Positions 1 to 8,696 of a stretch of DNA of 64,000 nt are shown here, one piece after another (position 1 is the first letter of the stretch; every line of letters starts with the position of its first letter). The DNA comes from JAYPWI01 sp964629575. Lineage in GTDB: Bacteria; Actinomycetota; Acidimicrobiia; Acidimicrobiales; Poriferisodalaceae. Location of the stretch: assembly GCA_964629575.1 (NCBI GenBank), contig CAZVUM010000004.1, forward strand, positions 60,073 to 124,072, read 5' to 3'. The notes beneath the pieces were generated by a model. The model did not search any database and had not been told where the DNA came from. It saw nothing but the letters and a program-made list of their open reading frames with translations. The translations under genes were made by a program, and so were the position numbers.

Positions 1-153
1 GGTGTCCTGGTCCTGATGGCGATCCTGTTCCCTTACCAGCTCCTCGGCTTCGCCTTTCTGAGCGCACTGCCGGTCGAGGCGATCGTCGATCGCGGGCTCG
101 GTCGGTGGCGGCGATCCCGGGCCGGTTCAGCAGCCCGGCCGCGAGGCGGGTGA
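1..153 (+). CDS. C-terminal fragment of a probable membrane protein
   Basis: An open frame runs from the first base to a TGA at 151-153 and encodes about 50 residues. It begins with a hydrophobic stretch (VLVLMAILFPYQLLGFAFL) that could be a membrane helix and ends in an Arg-rich tail. The start lies outside the window. A lipoprotein and export operon follow 31 bp downstream on the same strand, so it may be the preceding gene of that operon. No family can be assigned from so short a piece. Confidence 0.4.
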   Translation, partial: GVLVLMAILFPYQLLGFAFLSALPVEAIVDRGLGRWRRSRAGSAARPRGG

Positions 154-183
154 ACCCTCACAGGCGCACTAGCGTCGTCGCCC

Positions 184-813
184 GTGATGAGTGCGCGAGG
201 TCTGGCTCTCGGAGCCCTGCTGCTGATTCTGGCGGCGTGCGGCGACTCGACCGTTCAGGTGACCACGACCGTGCGGGGCGTCGACGAAATCCAGGTGATG
301 TCTGCCGAGCAGGCCGCCGCGCTGCTCGATGGCGGCGGCGCGGTCGGCAGCGCGACAAGGACCCGAACCGAGGCCCAGCAGTTGGAGGTGACGGAGTCGG
401 GCCGCTCGTTCCAGACCCGGCTGTCCACAGCGCTGACCACCTTCGGGAACTGCCTGGACGAGCGGGGTTTCAGCTTCATCGGCCTCCCCGGACAGGGCAA
501 CCCCGATGCGGACGACCAGGCGTACATTTCGGCTCTGATCACCTGCAACGCCGTCTCCAACATCTCGGGCGTTCTCCAGGAGCAGAACGATCGGCAGCAG
601 AACCTCACCGCGGCGCAGAAGAAGGCGCTCAACGAGGACGCTCGCGATCTCGTCGAGTGCATGCGCGACCGCGGATGGGAGTTCGGTGAGCTCCAGCCGA
701 ACCAGAACGGCATCCTCGCCCCCAGCTCATTCCCGCCAGACATCCAGACGCGCCAGGACGAGTTCAACCGCGACCTGGGCGACTGCGGCTGGTTCGACCT
801 CGATCTCGGCTGA
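184..813 (+). CDS. Putative exported lipoprotein, export operon
   Basis: Predicted lipoprotein of about 209 residues. GTG at 184 and ATG at 187 are adjacent possible starts and neither has a strong ribosome binding site. The N-terminus is a signal peptide ending in a lipobox (ILAAC), so the protein should be lipid-anchored outside the membrane. The mature part holds several Cys in two related motifs, CLDERGF and CMRDRGWEF, with further Cys in ITCN and GDCGW, suggesting disulfide bonds. It lies 23 bp before the adaptor gene and probably belongs to the same operon. A role as accessory subunit of the exporter is inference. I do not recognise the family. Confidence 0.75.
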   Translation: MMSARGLALGALLLILAACGDSTVQVTTTVRGVDEIQVMSAEQAAALLDGGGAVGSATRTRTEAQQLEVTESGRSFQTRLSTALTTFGNCLDERGFSFIGLPGQGNPDADDQAYISALITCNAVSNISGVLQEQNDRQQNLTAAQKKALNEDARDLVECMRDRGWEFGELQPNQNGILAPSSFPPDIQTRQDEFNRDLGDCGWFDLDLG

Positions 814-836
814 CCAAGAGGACGAGAGGACACTCT

Positions 837-1883
837 GTGATCAAGAAGATCTTCGGCACGATCGTGGTGCTCGCCATCATCGGAGGCGCGATCTACGCAA
901 TCGTCGTGCTGACCGAAGACGACGAACCGATCGTCGACGAGCAGGTCATCGTCGTCGACGAGGTCGAACGCCGGACCCTCCAGGACATCGTCGTCCTGCG
1001 CGGCGACGTCGATCGCGACGAGCGTTTCACCCTCTTCAGCGCAGTGGCCGGCCGGATCACAGCGATCAGCATCGAAGAGGAGGAGCAGATCTCCGAGGGC
1101 GACATCATCATGGAGGTCGACGGCCGGCCCATGCTCGCCGTCAGCGGCACGATCCCCTACTGGCGCGTGCTCGACTCTCGATCGCCCGATGGACCCGACA
1201 TCGAGCTGCTCGAACAGTTCCTCCTCGACGAGGGCCACGATCCGGGCATCGTGGACCAGAACTTCACCGGTCGTAGTCGCACCGCATTGCGAGACTGGCA
1301 GGAGTCGCGCGGGTACCCCGACGACGGGGTCTTGCGGCCATCGGATCTCGTTGTAGCGGACTGGCCCGCGACCATCGGTTCGATCGACCTGCAGGTGGGG
1401 CAGTTCGTCGCCGCAGGAGCGCCGCTCTTCGTCCTCGTGGAAGACGAGCTCAGCGTGTCTGTCTCGGTCGATCCGACCGACCGGAGCCGCCTCGAGCCCG
1501 GCCTCCCTGCCACTGTGGAGGTCCCTGCGACAGGCGAGACCGCGCCGGGTCGCATCATCGAGCTCGCCGACACAGCGGTGATCGAGGGCCAGAGCGGTGA
1601 GCGGTACCGCGGCGAGGTCGAGCTGCTCCGCGGCCTCGACGCCGTGGCGGGCACCGCGGTGCGGATCGAGGTCGTCCTCGAAGAGGTCGTGGACGCCCTC
1701 GTGGTGCCCGTCGCCGCTGTGTCGCTCTCCGGGGATGGACAGGAGGAGGTGCGGATCCTCACGCGCGACGGAACCCTGGCTCGGGTCCCGGTGACGACGG
1801 GCCTCACCGAGGGGGCGCTCGTCGAGATCGTCGAAGGTCTCGACGGCGACGAGCAGGTCGTGGTGGAGGTCCGGACCGGGTGA
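837..1883 (+). CDS. Membrane-fusion (HlyD-like) adaptor with peptidoglycan-binding insert
   Basis: Likely periplasmic adaptor subunit of a tripartite-like ABC exporter. The GTG start is preceded by an AGAGGA ribosome binding site. Residues 3-25 form an N-terminal membrane anchor. A biotinyl-lipoyl-like beta region follows (AVAGRITAISIEEEEQISEGD). Residues about 118-175 look like a PG_binding_1 domain (LEQFLLDEGHDPG, TGRSRTALRDWQESRGYP). The C-terminal half has the beta-barrel and membrane-proximal pattern of HlyD proteins. The peptidoglycan-binding insert is typical of Gram-positive adaptors paired with MacB-type pumps. The last four bases overlap the ATPase gene (GTGA), indicating translational coupling. 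The substrate is unknown. Confidence 0.82.
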   Translation: MIKKIFGTIVVLAIIGGAIYAIVVLTEDDEPIVDEQVIVVDEVERRTLQDIVVLRGDVDRDERFTLFSAVAGRITAISIEEEEQISEGDIIMEVDGRPMLAVSGTIPYWRVLDSRSPDGPDIELLEQFLLDEGHDPGIVDQNFTGRSRTALRDWQESRGYPDDGVLRPSDLVVADWPATIGSIDLQVGQFVAAGAPLFVLVEDELSVSVSVDPTDRSRLEPGLPATVEVPATGETAPGRIIELADTAVIEGQSGERYRGEVELLRGLDAVAGTAVRIEVVLEEVVDALVVPVAAVSLSGDGQEEVRILTRDGTLARVPVTTGLTEGALVEIVEGLDGDEQVVVEVRTG

Positions 1884-2569
1884 CCGCTCCGTTGCTCCAG
1901 CTCGAGGATGTTCACCGCACCTACGGCGGCGCAGTCCCCGTCCATGCGCTGGCCGACGTGAGCCTGCACATCGAGGCGGGAGAGTTCGTCGCGCTCGTCG
2001 GCCCGTCGGGGAGCGGCAAGTCGACGCTGCTCGGGCTTCTCGGGCTCCTCGACCGCCCGACCTCGGGAACGATCCGTGTCGGCGACCGAGACGTGAGCCG
2101 GGCCCGAGATGCCAGACGGACCCGGGAGCGCGGCCGCTCGATCGGCTTCGTCTTCCAGCAGTTCCACCTCATCCCCCATCTCAGCGCCCTTGGCAACGTG
2201 GAGACCGCTCTGCTGTATCGGCGGCTGCGGCGGCGCGACCGCCGCCAGCGCGCTCTCGATGCGCTCGACCAGGTCGGCCTCAGCGAGCGGGCCACACACC
2301 GCCCGGTCGAATTGTCCGGCGGAGAGCAACAGCGCGTTGCGATCGCCCGCGCCCTCGTCACCGACCCCCGCATCATCCTGGCCGACGAGCCAACGGGTGC
2401 CCTGGACACGGCCAACGCCGAGCTCGTCATGGAGCTGCTCCAGACGCTGCCCGACGCGAACCGAGCGGTGGTCATGGTGACCCACGACCTCTCGCTGGCC
2501 GAGAGGGCGGATCGCCAGGTCCGCCTGCGGGACGGCTATGTGGTCGAGGACACTGGAGCAGAGCCGTGA
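1880..2569 (+). CDS. ABC transporter ATP-binding protein, MacB/LolD type
   Basis: ATPase that should energise the permease encoded next. The 229 residues contain Walker A GPSGSGKS (41-48), Q-loop FQQ (92-94), signature LSGGEQQ (145-151), Walker B IILADE (165-170) and the H-loop His at 202. The D-loop reads GALD, as in the LolD/MacB/FtsE-like group that drives mechanotransmission pumps rather than classical importers. The gene overlaps its neighbours by 4 bp on each side (GTGA both times), so adaptor, ATPase and permease are a coupled unit. Substrates of this group include antibiotics, peptides and lipoproteins; none can be chosen here. Confidence 0.93.
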   Translation: MTAPLLQLEDVHRTYGGAVPVHALADVSLHIEAGEFVALVGPSGSGKSTLLGLLGLLDRPTSGTIRVGDRDVSRARDARRTRERGRSIGFVFQQFHLIPHLSALGNVETALLYRRLRRRDRRQRALDALDQVGLSERATHRPVELSGGEQQRVAIARALVTDPRIILADEPTGALDTANAELVMELLQTLPDANRAVVMVTHDLSLAERADRQVRLRDGYVVEDTGAEP

Positions 2570-3765
2570 GAAGCACCGTCGAGCTGGTTCTCGTCGCGGT
2601 GCGCGGCCTGTTCGCCCGCCCGATGCGCACCGCGCTCATCCTGCTCGGACCGATCATCGGCGTCGGAGCGATCGTGGCAGCAGTCGGGCTGACCGAGAGC
2701 GCCAAGGGCGACGTCAACGCCACGTTGGACGAGCTCGGCACCAACCTGGTCACCGTGCAGGCGTCCGCCGGTCTCAGCCAGCCGGGGCAGCTGCCCCGGT
2801 TGCCCGAGGAGACCAAGGAGCGGATGCTCTCCATCTCGCTCGTGGAATCCGTGTCAGTGGTCACCGAGCTCCCCGGGCACCGGGTTCTCCCCCATGCCGC
2901 CGCAGCCGAGGCGTTCGAGGTCCTGCCGATCTCGGTGCGTGCGGCCGATGGCGAGCTCCCGACGGTCCTCGAGGTGGAGCTCACCTGGGGTCGGTGGCTG
3001 GACTCGTGGGATGAGCTCGACGGCCACAGGACCGTCGTGTTGGGAGCCGAGGCCGCCGCGGCGTTCGCCGTTCTACCCGGTGAGGCGCGCACGATTCTCA
3101 TCGACGACCGCCGCTATGGGGTGGCCGGGGTGCTCGATCCTGTGCCGTTGGTCCCGAGCTACGACCTGTCAGTGTTCATCTCATTCGCTGCGGCGGCGAC
3201 GGACTTCGACGACGACGGAGGGCCGACTCAGGCGCTGTTCCGCGTCGATCCAACAGCTCAGCTCAGAGACGACGACGCCGTGTTCCTCAATACGGTCATC
3301 ACCGCAGGAGGCCCCGGCGGTATCGACGCCCCGGTGGTTCCGACCGACGCTCTCGAAGCCAGCGCCGCCGTCGACGAGACCCTGCGCGCCGTCGTCTTGC
3401 TCATGGGCGGGCTGGCGCTGCTCGTCGGCGGCCTCGGCATCGCCAACGTCATGTCGATCTCGGTCCTTCAGCGCTCTGCGGAGATCGGCATCCGCAGGGC
3501 GGTCGGACACTCACGCATTCGTCTCGCCGGCCAGTTTCTGCTCGAGGCAATGGTGGTCGGTGTCCTCGGCGGCCTCCTCGGTGCAGCCCTCGGAGCGGGA
3601 ATCGTGGTGGTGGGTGCCGACTATCGCGACTGGACGCTCGTGCTGGAGCCGTCACTCCTGGTCGGGGGTGCCCTCCTGGCCATCGCCGTCGCCGTCGTCT
3701 CCGGCCTGGTCCCCGCTGTTCGAGCCGCCCGCCTCGAGCCCCTCGAGACCCTCCGACTCGGCTGA
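2566..3765 (+). CDS. ABC transporter permease, MacB/FtsX-like
   Basis: Membrane subunit of the exporter, 399 residues. It has the MacB plan: one N-terminal helix (about 17-40) after the motif RGLFARPMRTAL, a large extracytoplasmic MacB_PCD-like domain to about residue 265, and an FtsX domain with three C-terminal helices. The signature ISVLQRSAEIGIRRAVG and the ending PAVRAARLEPLETLRLG are typical. It starts inside the ATPase stop codon. The last 114 bp are antisense to the end of the convergent AI-2E family gene, which is unusual because this conserved FtsX tail is overprinted. Confidence 0.92.
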   Translation: MRSTVELVLVAVRGLFARPMRTALILLGPIIGVGAIVAAVGLTESAKGDVNATLDELGTNLVTVQASAGLSQPGQLPRLPEETKERMLSISLVESVSVVTELPGHRVLPHAAAAEAFEVLPISVRAADGELPTVLEVELTWGRWLDSWDELDGHRTVVLGAEAAAAFAVLPGEARTILIDDRRYGVAGVLDPVPLVPSYDLSVFISFAAAATDFDDDGGPTQALFRVDPTAQLRDDDAVFLNTVITAGGPGGIDAPVVPTDALEASAAVDETLRAVVLLMGGLALLVGGLGIANVMSISVLQRSAEIGIRRAVGHSRIRLAGQFLLEAMVVGVLGGLLGAALGAGIVVVGADYRDWTLVLEPSLLVGGALLAIAVAVVSGLVPAVRAARLEPLETLRLG

Positions 3766-4866
3766 CGGCATCTCCTCGGGGTCGGTCAACAACGCCGAGT
3801 CCACCAGCTCGTGACGGATCACGTACGTGGACCCGAAGGCCTGGATGGTGGCACCCGCTGGTATCGCCAGCAGAGCCCCGGCGGTTCCGAGCAGCGACGC
3901 GCCGACGATGACCGTTCCGAACGCCACGGCGGGGTGAATCGCCATGGTGTGCGCGGTGATGCGCGGCTGCAGCAGGTAGTTCTCGAGCTGCTGGTACAGC
4001 AGGATGATCAGCACCACCCACACCGCGCTGATCGGGTCGTCGAGTAGGGCGATCAACGCCGGGAGCACCCCCGCGAGATATGTACCGACCACTGGCACGA
4101 ACTGCGAGAGCACGCCGACCCAGATAGCGAGTGGAAGTGGGAACGGCACCCCGAGAAGTCCGAAGGCGATCCAGTGGCAGATGAACGACGACACCGCCAG
4201 CAGCACACGCGAGTAGATGTAGGCGCCCGTCTTTTCGATCGCGAGCTCCCAGATCCGCAGCACCGACGTCTGGGTTGCCGGGTTGAGCGCCGAGCAGATC
4301 AGCCGGCGCAGCTTGGGCCCGTCTGCCACGAGATAGAAGGTGAACAGGCTGATCGTCAGTATCTGGAAGAGGATCGACACGACCGTCGCGCCGATCGACA
4401 CCAGGTTGCCCGCCACGTTGGACGCCAACGACGCCGCAGCGCCGCCGTCGGAGAACTCCGCGAGAAGCTGATCTGTCTCGATTTCGATGTCGAACTGCTC
4501 GTTGAGCCAGGTCTCGATCTCGGTGATGTAACCCGGCGTCTCATCGACGAGCTTGGTCACCTGATCGGCGAGCAGCGAGCCCATCGCGATCACGAACAAG
4601 CCGAGCGCCAGGAGGATGAGCGCGAAGACAGCGAGCGTCGCGGGGCCGCGCCGCCATCCGCGCCTGGCCAACCGGTTGACGGCCGGCTCGATCGCGAACG
4701 ACAAAAAGAGCGACACGAGCATCATCACGAGGAAGCTGCGGAGCTGCGAGAACATCCACTGCAGCACCGCGAGCGCGACGATTCCGGCCAGGAACAAAAG
4801 GATCGCCCTCGGCACCCAGCGGGGCATTCGATCGCGCTCGCTCCTGGCCCGTTCGGGTGCGGTCAT
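3652..4866 (-). CDS. AI-2E family transporter (PF01594-like permease)
   Basis: Polytopic membrane protein of 404 residues with the layout of the AI-2E/YhhQ/PerM group. Two N-terminal helix pairs (AILLFLAGIVALAVL; LVMMLVSLFLSFAIEPAVNRLARRG) are followed by a loop domain and C-terminal helices containing the family motif LENYLLQPRI. Members move quorum-sensing molecules, Na+ or other small solutes; the substrate cannot be predicted here. The last 45 residues or so are a low-complexity acidic tail (EEMPSAESEGLEGLE, DGDGDGQEGTPDQE) whose DNA is antisense to the conserved end of the convergent permease gene. The ATG overlaps the upstream phosphatase stop (ATGA), so the two are cotranscribed. Confidence 0.9.
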   Translation of the reverse strand: MTAPERARSERDRMPRWVPRAILLFLAGIVALAVLQWMFSQLRSFLVMMLVSLFLSFAIEPAVNRLARRGWRRGPATLAVFALILLALGLFVIAMGSLLADQVTKLVDETPGYITEIETWLNEQFDIEIETDQLLAEFSDGGAAASLASNVAGNLVSIGATVVSILFQILTISLFTFYLVADGPKLRRLICSALNPATQTSVLRIWELAIEKTGAYIYSRVLLAVSSFICHWIAFGLLGVPFPLPLAIWVGVLSQFVPVVGTYLAGVLPALIALLDDPISAVWVVLIILLYQQLENYLLQPRITAHTMAIHPAVAFGTVIVGASLLGTAGALLAIPAGATIQAFGSTYVIRHELVDSALLTDPEEMPSAESEGLEGLEAGGSNSGDQAGDDGDGDGQEGTPDQE

Positions 4867-5627
4867 GCGGGGCTCACACGCGTCACGACGTCATCGTGGA
4901 TCATGCCGTTGGTGGCGACCCCGTTCCCCGAGGTGAACGAGGGGCGGCCGTCGAGATCGGTGAAGGTTCCTCCGGCCTCACCGATGATCACCGGCATCGG
5001 GGCCAGGTCCCAAGTGGAGCAGATCGGGTCGATCATCGCCTCGGCCTGCCCGCAGGCGACGAGGAAGTACCCATACGCATCACCCCAGGTCCGCAGCATC
5101 GCGCCATGGTCGCGGAGCCCGGCGAACGACAGGTCGTCGAAGGTCTCGTAGCTGCTCGTGTTGACGAGCGCCCCGTGGAGCTCCGCGTGCCCAGACACCG
5201 AACACCGGTGTTCACCGAGCCAGCAACCGATTCCTCGTCCCGCAGCCATCGTCAGCCCGAGCGCGGGGAGGTCGATCACTCCCACGACCGGCCCGTCGGC
5301 ATCCACGAGGGCGAGCAGGGTGGAATAGAGCGGAACGCCTCGAACGAAGCCGCGCGTCCCGTCGATCGGATCCACGACCCACGTCCGCCGTCCGGCGACG
5401 ACCTCACCGCCCTCCTCTTCGCCCATCACAGCGTCGGCGGGGTGGCTCACAGCGAGGCGCTCACGCACCAGACGCTCCGCCGCGCGATCCGCATCGGTGA
5501 CTTCGGTGCCATCGATTTTGGAGTCGACAGCCAGGTCGGGGCGGCGAAACCACTCGAGGGTCAGGCGTCCGGCAGCCTGCGCGATGTCGCGGGCTTCGTC
5601 GACGAGGGCCTCGACATCGGAACTCAC
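4863..5627 (-). CDS. Inositol-monophosphatase family protein, probably histidinol-phosphatase (HisN-like)
   Basis: Mg2+-dependent phosphomonoesterase of 254 residues. Metal-site motifs are in order: GEEEGG (69-74), WVVDPIDGTRGF (83-94) and STWDLAP (204-210). The motif DPIDGTRGF and the overall length fit the HisN-type histidinol-phosphatase or the closely related IMPase branch, so the exact substrate is uncertain. The GTG start at 5627 was chosen because the family's N-terminal helix starts a few residues later; longer frames read into the divergent gene's promoter. It overlaps the AI-2E gene by 4 bp. Confidence 0.85.
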   Translation of the reverse strand: MSSDVEALVDEARDIAQAAGRLTLEWFRRPDLAVDSKIDGTEVTDADRAAERLVRERLAVSHPADAVMGEEEGGEVVAGRRTWVVDPIDGTRGFVRGVPLYSTLLALVDADGPVVGVIDLPALGLTMAAGRGIGCWLGEHRCSVSGHAELHGALVNTSSYETFDDLSFAGLRDHGAMLRTWGDAYGYFLVACGQAEAMIDPICSTWDLAPMPVIIGEAGGTFTDLDGRPSFTSGNGVATNGMIHDDVVTRVSPA

Positions 5628-5715
5628 GCCGCAAGTGTTCCAGATCGAACGGGAGGGTTGGTGGCTCGGCTGCCAGTACCGCCCGCGAGGCACCCTCGCG
5701 TGGGACCATGTCCGA

Positions 5716-6465
5716 GTGGAGAGGCGTCGTCGTGGTCGTGGGGCGCCCGTTCCCTGGTGGGTCCACGCCGCCACCGTGGCGATCGTCGCGGGATCGATCG
5801 CTGTCGCCCTCGGAGGCCGCACGGTCGACGAAGCCCGGGGCGAACGCGGAGATGTCCTCAGCACCACTGTCGAGGGTCCGCCCGCCACGACTGCCATACA
5901 GCCTCCGCCGACAGAGGTGCCGACGCCACCCCAGATTCGTTTCGCTCCACCGACCACGACAACGTCATCTCTGCCCGAAGTCCTCCGCATCGAGCTAGTC
6001 GGCGACTCGCTTCTCGCCTCCGCGACCTCACACGTCGTCGCCGCGCTCCATGACGCTGTCGTGGGCGTCGATGCCGAACCCGGGCGCACGATCGCGCAGG
6101 GACGCCGCGCCATCGCGAACGCAGTTGCGGCGCGGCCCGACGCGGTCGTCATCGCGCTCGGGACCAACGACTGGGCGTCCCCGATCGACGAGCTCGCCGA
6201 GCACCTCGACGAGATCGGTCAGATCATCTCCGACGCCCCATGCGTTGTGTGGATCGACACCCAGGAGTTCCGCCCTGGTCTCGAACGGGTGAACAGCGAG
6301 GTCCGCCGTGTCGCCGAGCTCAGCCGCGACACGCACGTCGCCCGCTGGTCGATCCTCGCCGGACCACCCGAGTTTCACCTCGCGGACGGCTACCACCTCA
6401 GCGAGGATGGTCGGCTGTTGTTCGCCGGGCTGATCGAGACCGCGATCGACCTGTACTGCACCTGA
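5716..6465 (+). CDS. Membrane-anchored SGNH/GDSL-type hydrolase
   Basis: Predicted extracytoplasmic esterase or acyltransferase-like hydrolase of 249 residues. A basic N-terminus precedes one membrane helix (about 15-33), then a Thr/Pro-rich linker (residues 50-88), then an SGNH domain. Catalytic blocks are visible: GDSLL with Ser98, GTND at 149-152, and the Asp-x-x-His pair as D224 and H227 in DGYHLS. A GTG at 5716 is the last start that keeps the membrane segment. The gene is divergent from the HisN-like gene with an 88-bp spacer that probably holds both promoters. The domain resembles O-acetyl-processing SGNH proteins of actinobacteria, but the substrate is unknown. Confidence 0.82.
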   Translation: MERRRRGRGAPVPWWVHAATVAIVAGSIAVALGGRTVDEARGERGDVLSTTVEGPPATTAIQPPPTEVPTPPQIRFAPPTTTTSSLPEVLRIELVGDSLLASATSHVVAALHDAVVGVDAEPGRTIAQGRRAIANAVAARPDAVVIALGTNDWASPIDELAEHLDEIGQIISDAPCVVWIDTQEFRPGLERVNSEVRRVAELSRDTHVARWSILAGPPEFHLADGYHLSEDGRLLFAGLIETAIDLYCT

Positions 6466-6501
6466 GCCCGGTTCCCGAAGGGGCACCGCTCCGCGAGACG
6501 C

Positions 6502-7299
6502 TCAGTCGAACTCGGGTGCTCGCTTTTCGAAGAACGCGGCGATGGCCTCCTGCTGGTTCGGCGTTCCGATGAGAGCGCCGATGTGCTCCCGCTCGGCGGC
6601 GAAGCGCTCAGACGTCGATCGGTGGCTCGTGCCGTTGAGCAGGTCCTTCATGCGCCAGATCGCGTCGGGGCTCTTCGAGGCGATCTCGCCGGCGAGCTCC
6701 ATGGCCTCGGCGTGCGGGTCGTCGCTGGTCCGGGTGGCGACGCCGAGCTCGGCAGCCTCGGTTCCCGAGATCATCCGGCCGGTGAAGTAGAGCTCCTTGG
6801 CCACATCGAGGCCCACCAAGGACGGCAGAAGCACGGAGGCTCCCATGTCGGGGACGAGGCCCCACCGGATCTCGAGGACCGACATCTTGGTGTCGGGATG
6901 GACAAGACGGATGTCTGGTCCCATCGCGATCTGGAACCCACCGCCGAGCGCATGACCGCTGATCGCACCGATCACCGGCACGCGTAGCTCCTGCCAGACC
7001 CAGGCAGCCTGCTGGCCGAGATGCGTGATCCGACCGTCGTTCGCAGCGAGCCCTTCTCCTGTGGGCTCGTCGCCACCGTCGCCCATGGCCTGAAAGGACT
7101 CGAGGTCGAGGCCCGCACAGAACGAGCGCCCCTCGCCGGACAGGACCACCGCCCGCACGTCGGACCGCTCCTTCAGGGCCTCCCCCGCCTCGACGATGGC
7201 GCGGAACATGCCCGAGTCCAGGGCGTTGAGCTTCTCGGGCCGGTTGAGCCGGACGTCGGCAATGCCGCCCTCGACGGTGACGGTGACGCGTTCGGACAT
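6502..7299 (-). CDS. Enoyl-CoA hydratase/isomerase (crotonase) family protein
   Basis: Crotonase-fold enzyme of 265 residues acting on acyl-CoA esters. The CoA-binding and oxyanion-hole pieces are present (RSFCAGLDLESF; GAISGHALGGGFQIAMGPDIRL). The segment WGLVPDMGASVLLPSLVG is typical of the group of actinobacterial crotonases without the two canonical hydratase Glu residues, so hydratase versus isomerase activity cannot be decided. The ATG has a good upstream GAGGAG. It stands alone, convergent with the SGNH gene and divergent from the transglycosylase gene. Confidence 0.9.
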   Translation of the reverse strand: MSERVTVTVEGGIADVRLNRPEKLNALDSGMFRAIVEAGEALKERSDVRAVVLSGEGRSFCAGLDLESFQAMGDGGDEPTGEGLAANDGRITHLGQQAAWVWQELRVPVIGAISGHALGGGFQIAMGPDIRLVHPDTKMSVLEIRWGLVPDMGASVLLPSLVGLDVAKELYFTGRMISGTEAAELGVATRTSDDPHAEAMELAGEIASKSPDAIWRMKDLLNGTSHRSTSERFAAEREHIGALIGTPNQQEAIAAFFEKRAPEFD

Positions 7300-7442
7300 G
7301 TGGATCTCCTCATCGGGACGACGTCCAGTGTGACCGGCGTCGCCCACCTGCCGCCACCGCGCTGGTGTTCGTGACCGCTTTGGGTACCGTCGACCCCTGT
7401 CGGCGCTCGTTCGGGACGCCGCGCGGTCGACAGAGAGGTGCG

Positions 7443-8696
7443 ATGACCCCGATGCGCCGCTCGCTCGGCGGGATGGCCTCGCTCCTGTTCGTCCTCGCGT
7501 CGGTGGGCGGCTCAGAAGCGCTCGCCCAGTCGACCCCGTCTGAGGACACCGTCGAGGATGCGGACACTGTCCCTGATTCCAACACTGCCGAACCCGTCGT
7601 TCTCGACGACGTGGTCGTGACCAGCGAGGGCTACACCGTCGCGCTGGCCGAACTCGAAGAGGCTCGGGCCATTCTGGAGTCGGCCGAGGCGACGATCCGG
7701 CAGGGAGATTTCGCGATTCCCGACCTGCTCGTCGCCGTGGATCGCATGACGTCGGCGATCCCGCGGCTCGCCGGCCAGCTCGAGGCGGCGCGTGCAATCG
7801 GCAGCGCCGCGCGTTCCGATCTCGACGAGATGGCTGCGATCCGCTACGTCCTCGAATCGTCGGGGCCTCAGGGCCTCGAGCTGTTCTCCGACCCGACCGT
7901 GTACCAGCAGGCTCAGCGGCAGGCTGTGCTTCTGGAAGCTGCGGCTTCGCAGCGGCGACGGACCCTCGAGGCGGCAGCCGAGATCGATGACAACGCGAGC
8001 CGTCAGCTGACGGCAGCGACGACGGGGATCGACGAGGTGCGGGATTTGCTCGCTCGCCGGCGCCTCGAGGTGGGTCTGGCGATGTCTGATGCAGAGGCGG
8101 TCGAGGGCGATCTCGCCGAGCTGGAGCACATCACGAGCGTCGAGCGTCGCTTGGGCACCGTCGACGGAAGCGATCTCACCTTCGTCGCTCTGGAGGCCTA
8201 CGTGACCGCCGCCGCCCATGGGGCCGTCGAGAGGCCGTCATGCGGCCTCGATTGGGCGCTACTCGCCAGTGTCGGTCGGGTCGAATCCCGACACGGCACC
8301 TACGGTGACAGCACTCTCGACGTCGCCGGCCAGACCGCCGACGACATCATCGGGATTGCGCTCGACGGCACACGCAACACGCGCGAGATCCGCGACACAG
8401 ATGGCGGTCGCCTCGACGGCGATCCCGTCTACGACCGTGCGGTGGGTCCCATGCAGTTCATCCCCACGACGTGGGCTCGCTGGAGCCGCGACGGCGACGG
8501 CGACGGCATCGCCGACCCCCACAACCTCTACGACGCGGCGACTGCCGCGGCGGCCTATCTCTGTGCGGGCGGGGAGGTCCTCACCGCCGAGGGTGCCCGT
8601 CGCGCTGTGTTCAGCTACAACCGCAGCGAGACCTACGTCGACACCGTGCTCTCGCTGGCCGACGAGTACCGGCGGCTCGACATCACCGTGCAGTGA
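7443..8696 (+). CDS. Secreted lytic murein transglycosylase
   Basis: Cell-wall hydrolase of 417 residues. The ATG at 7443 follows a GAGAGG ribosome binding site. Residues 1-29 form a signal peptide ending ALA. Residues about 60-240 are Ala/Glu/Arg-rich and helical, probably coiled-coil. The catalytic domain covers about 265-410: the likely catalytic Glu281 lies in SVGRVESRHG and the MltB/SLT_2 motif GPMQFIPTTW at 335-344 is followed by a calcium-binding-like DGDGDGIADP. It should cleave peptidoglycan between MurNAc and GlcNAc. The stop overlaps the next gene by 4 bp (GTGA), a pairing with no obvious functional link. Confidence 0.88.
   Translation: MTPMRRSLGGMASLLFVLASVGGSEALAQSTPSEDTVEDADTVPDSNTAEPVVLDDVVVTSEGYTVALAELEEARAILESAEATIRQGDFAIPDLLVAVDRMTSAIPRLAGQLEAARAIGSAARSDLDEMAAIRYVLESSGPQGLELFSDPTVYQQAQRQAVLLEAAASQRRRTLEAAAEIDDNASRQLTAATTGIDEVRDLLARRRLEVGLAMSDAEAVEGDLAELEHITSVERRLGTVDGSDLTFVALEAYVTAAAHGAVERPSCGLDWALLASVGRVESRHGTYGDSTLDVAGQTADDIIGIALDGTRNTREIRDTDGGRLDGDPVYDRAVGPMQFIPTTWARWSRDGDGDGIADPHNLYDAATAAAAYLCAGGEVLTAEGARRAVFSYNRSETYVDTVLSLADEYRRLDITVQ

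Noticed and set aside
1157..2485. Minus-strand frame over the adaptor and ATPase genes
   Set aside because: It is antisense to genes with clear Walker motifs and has no ribosome site or recognisable domain.
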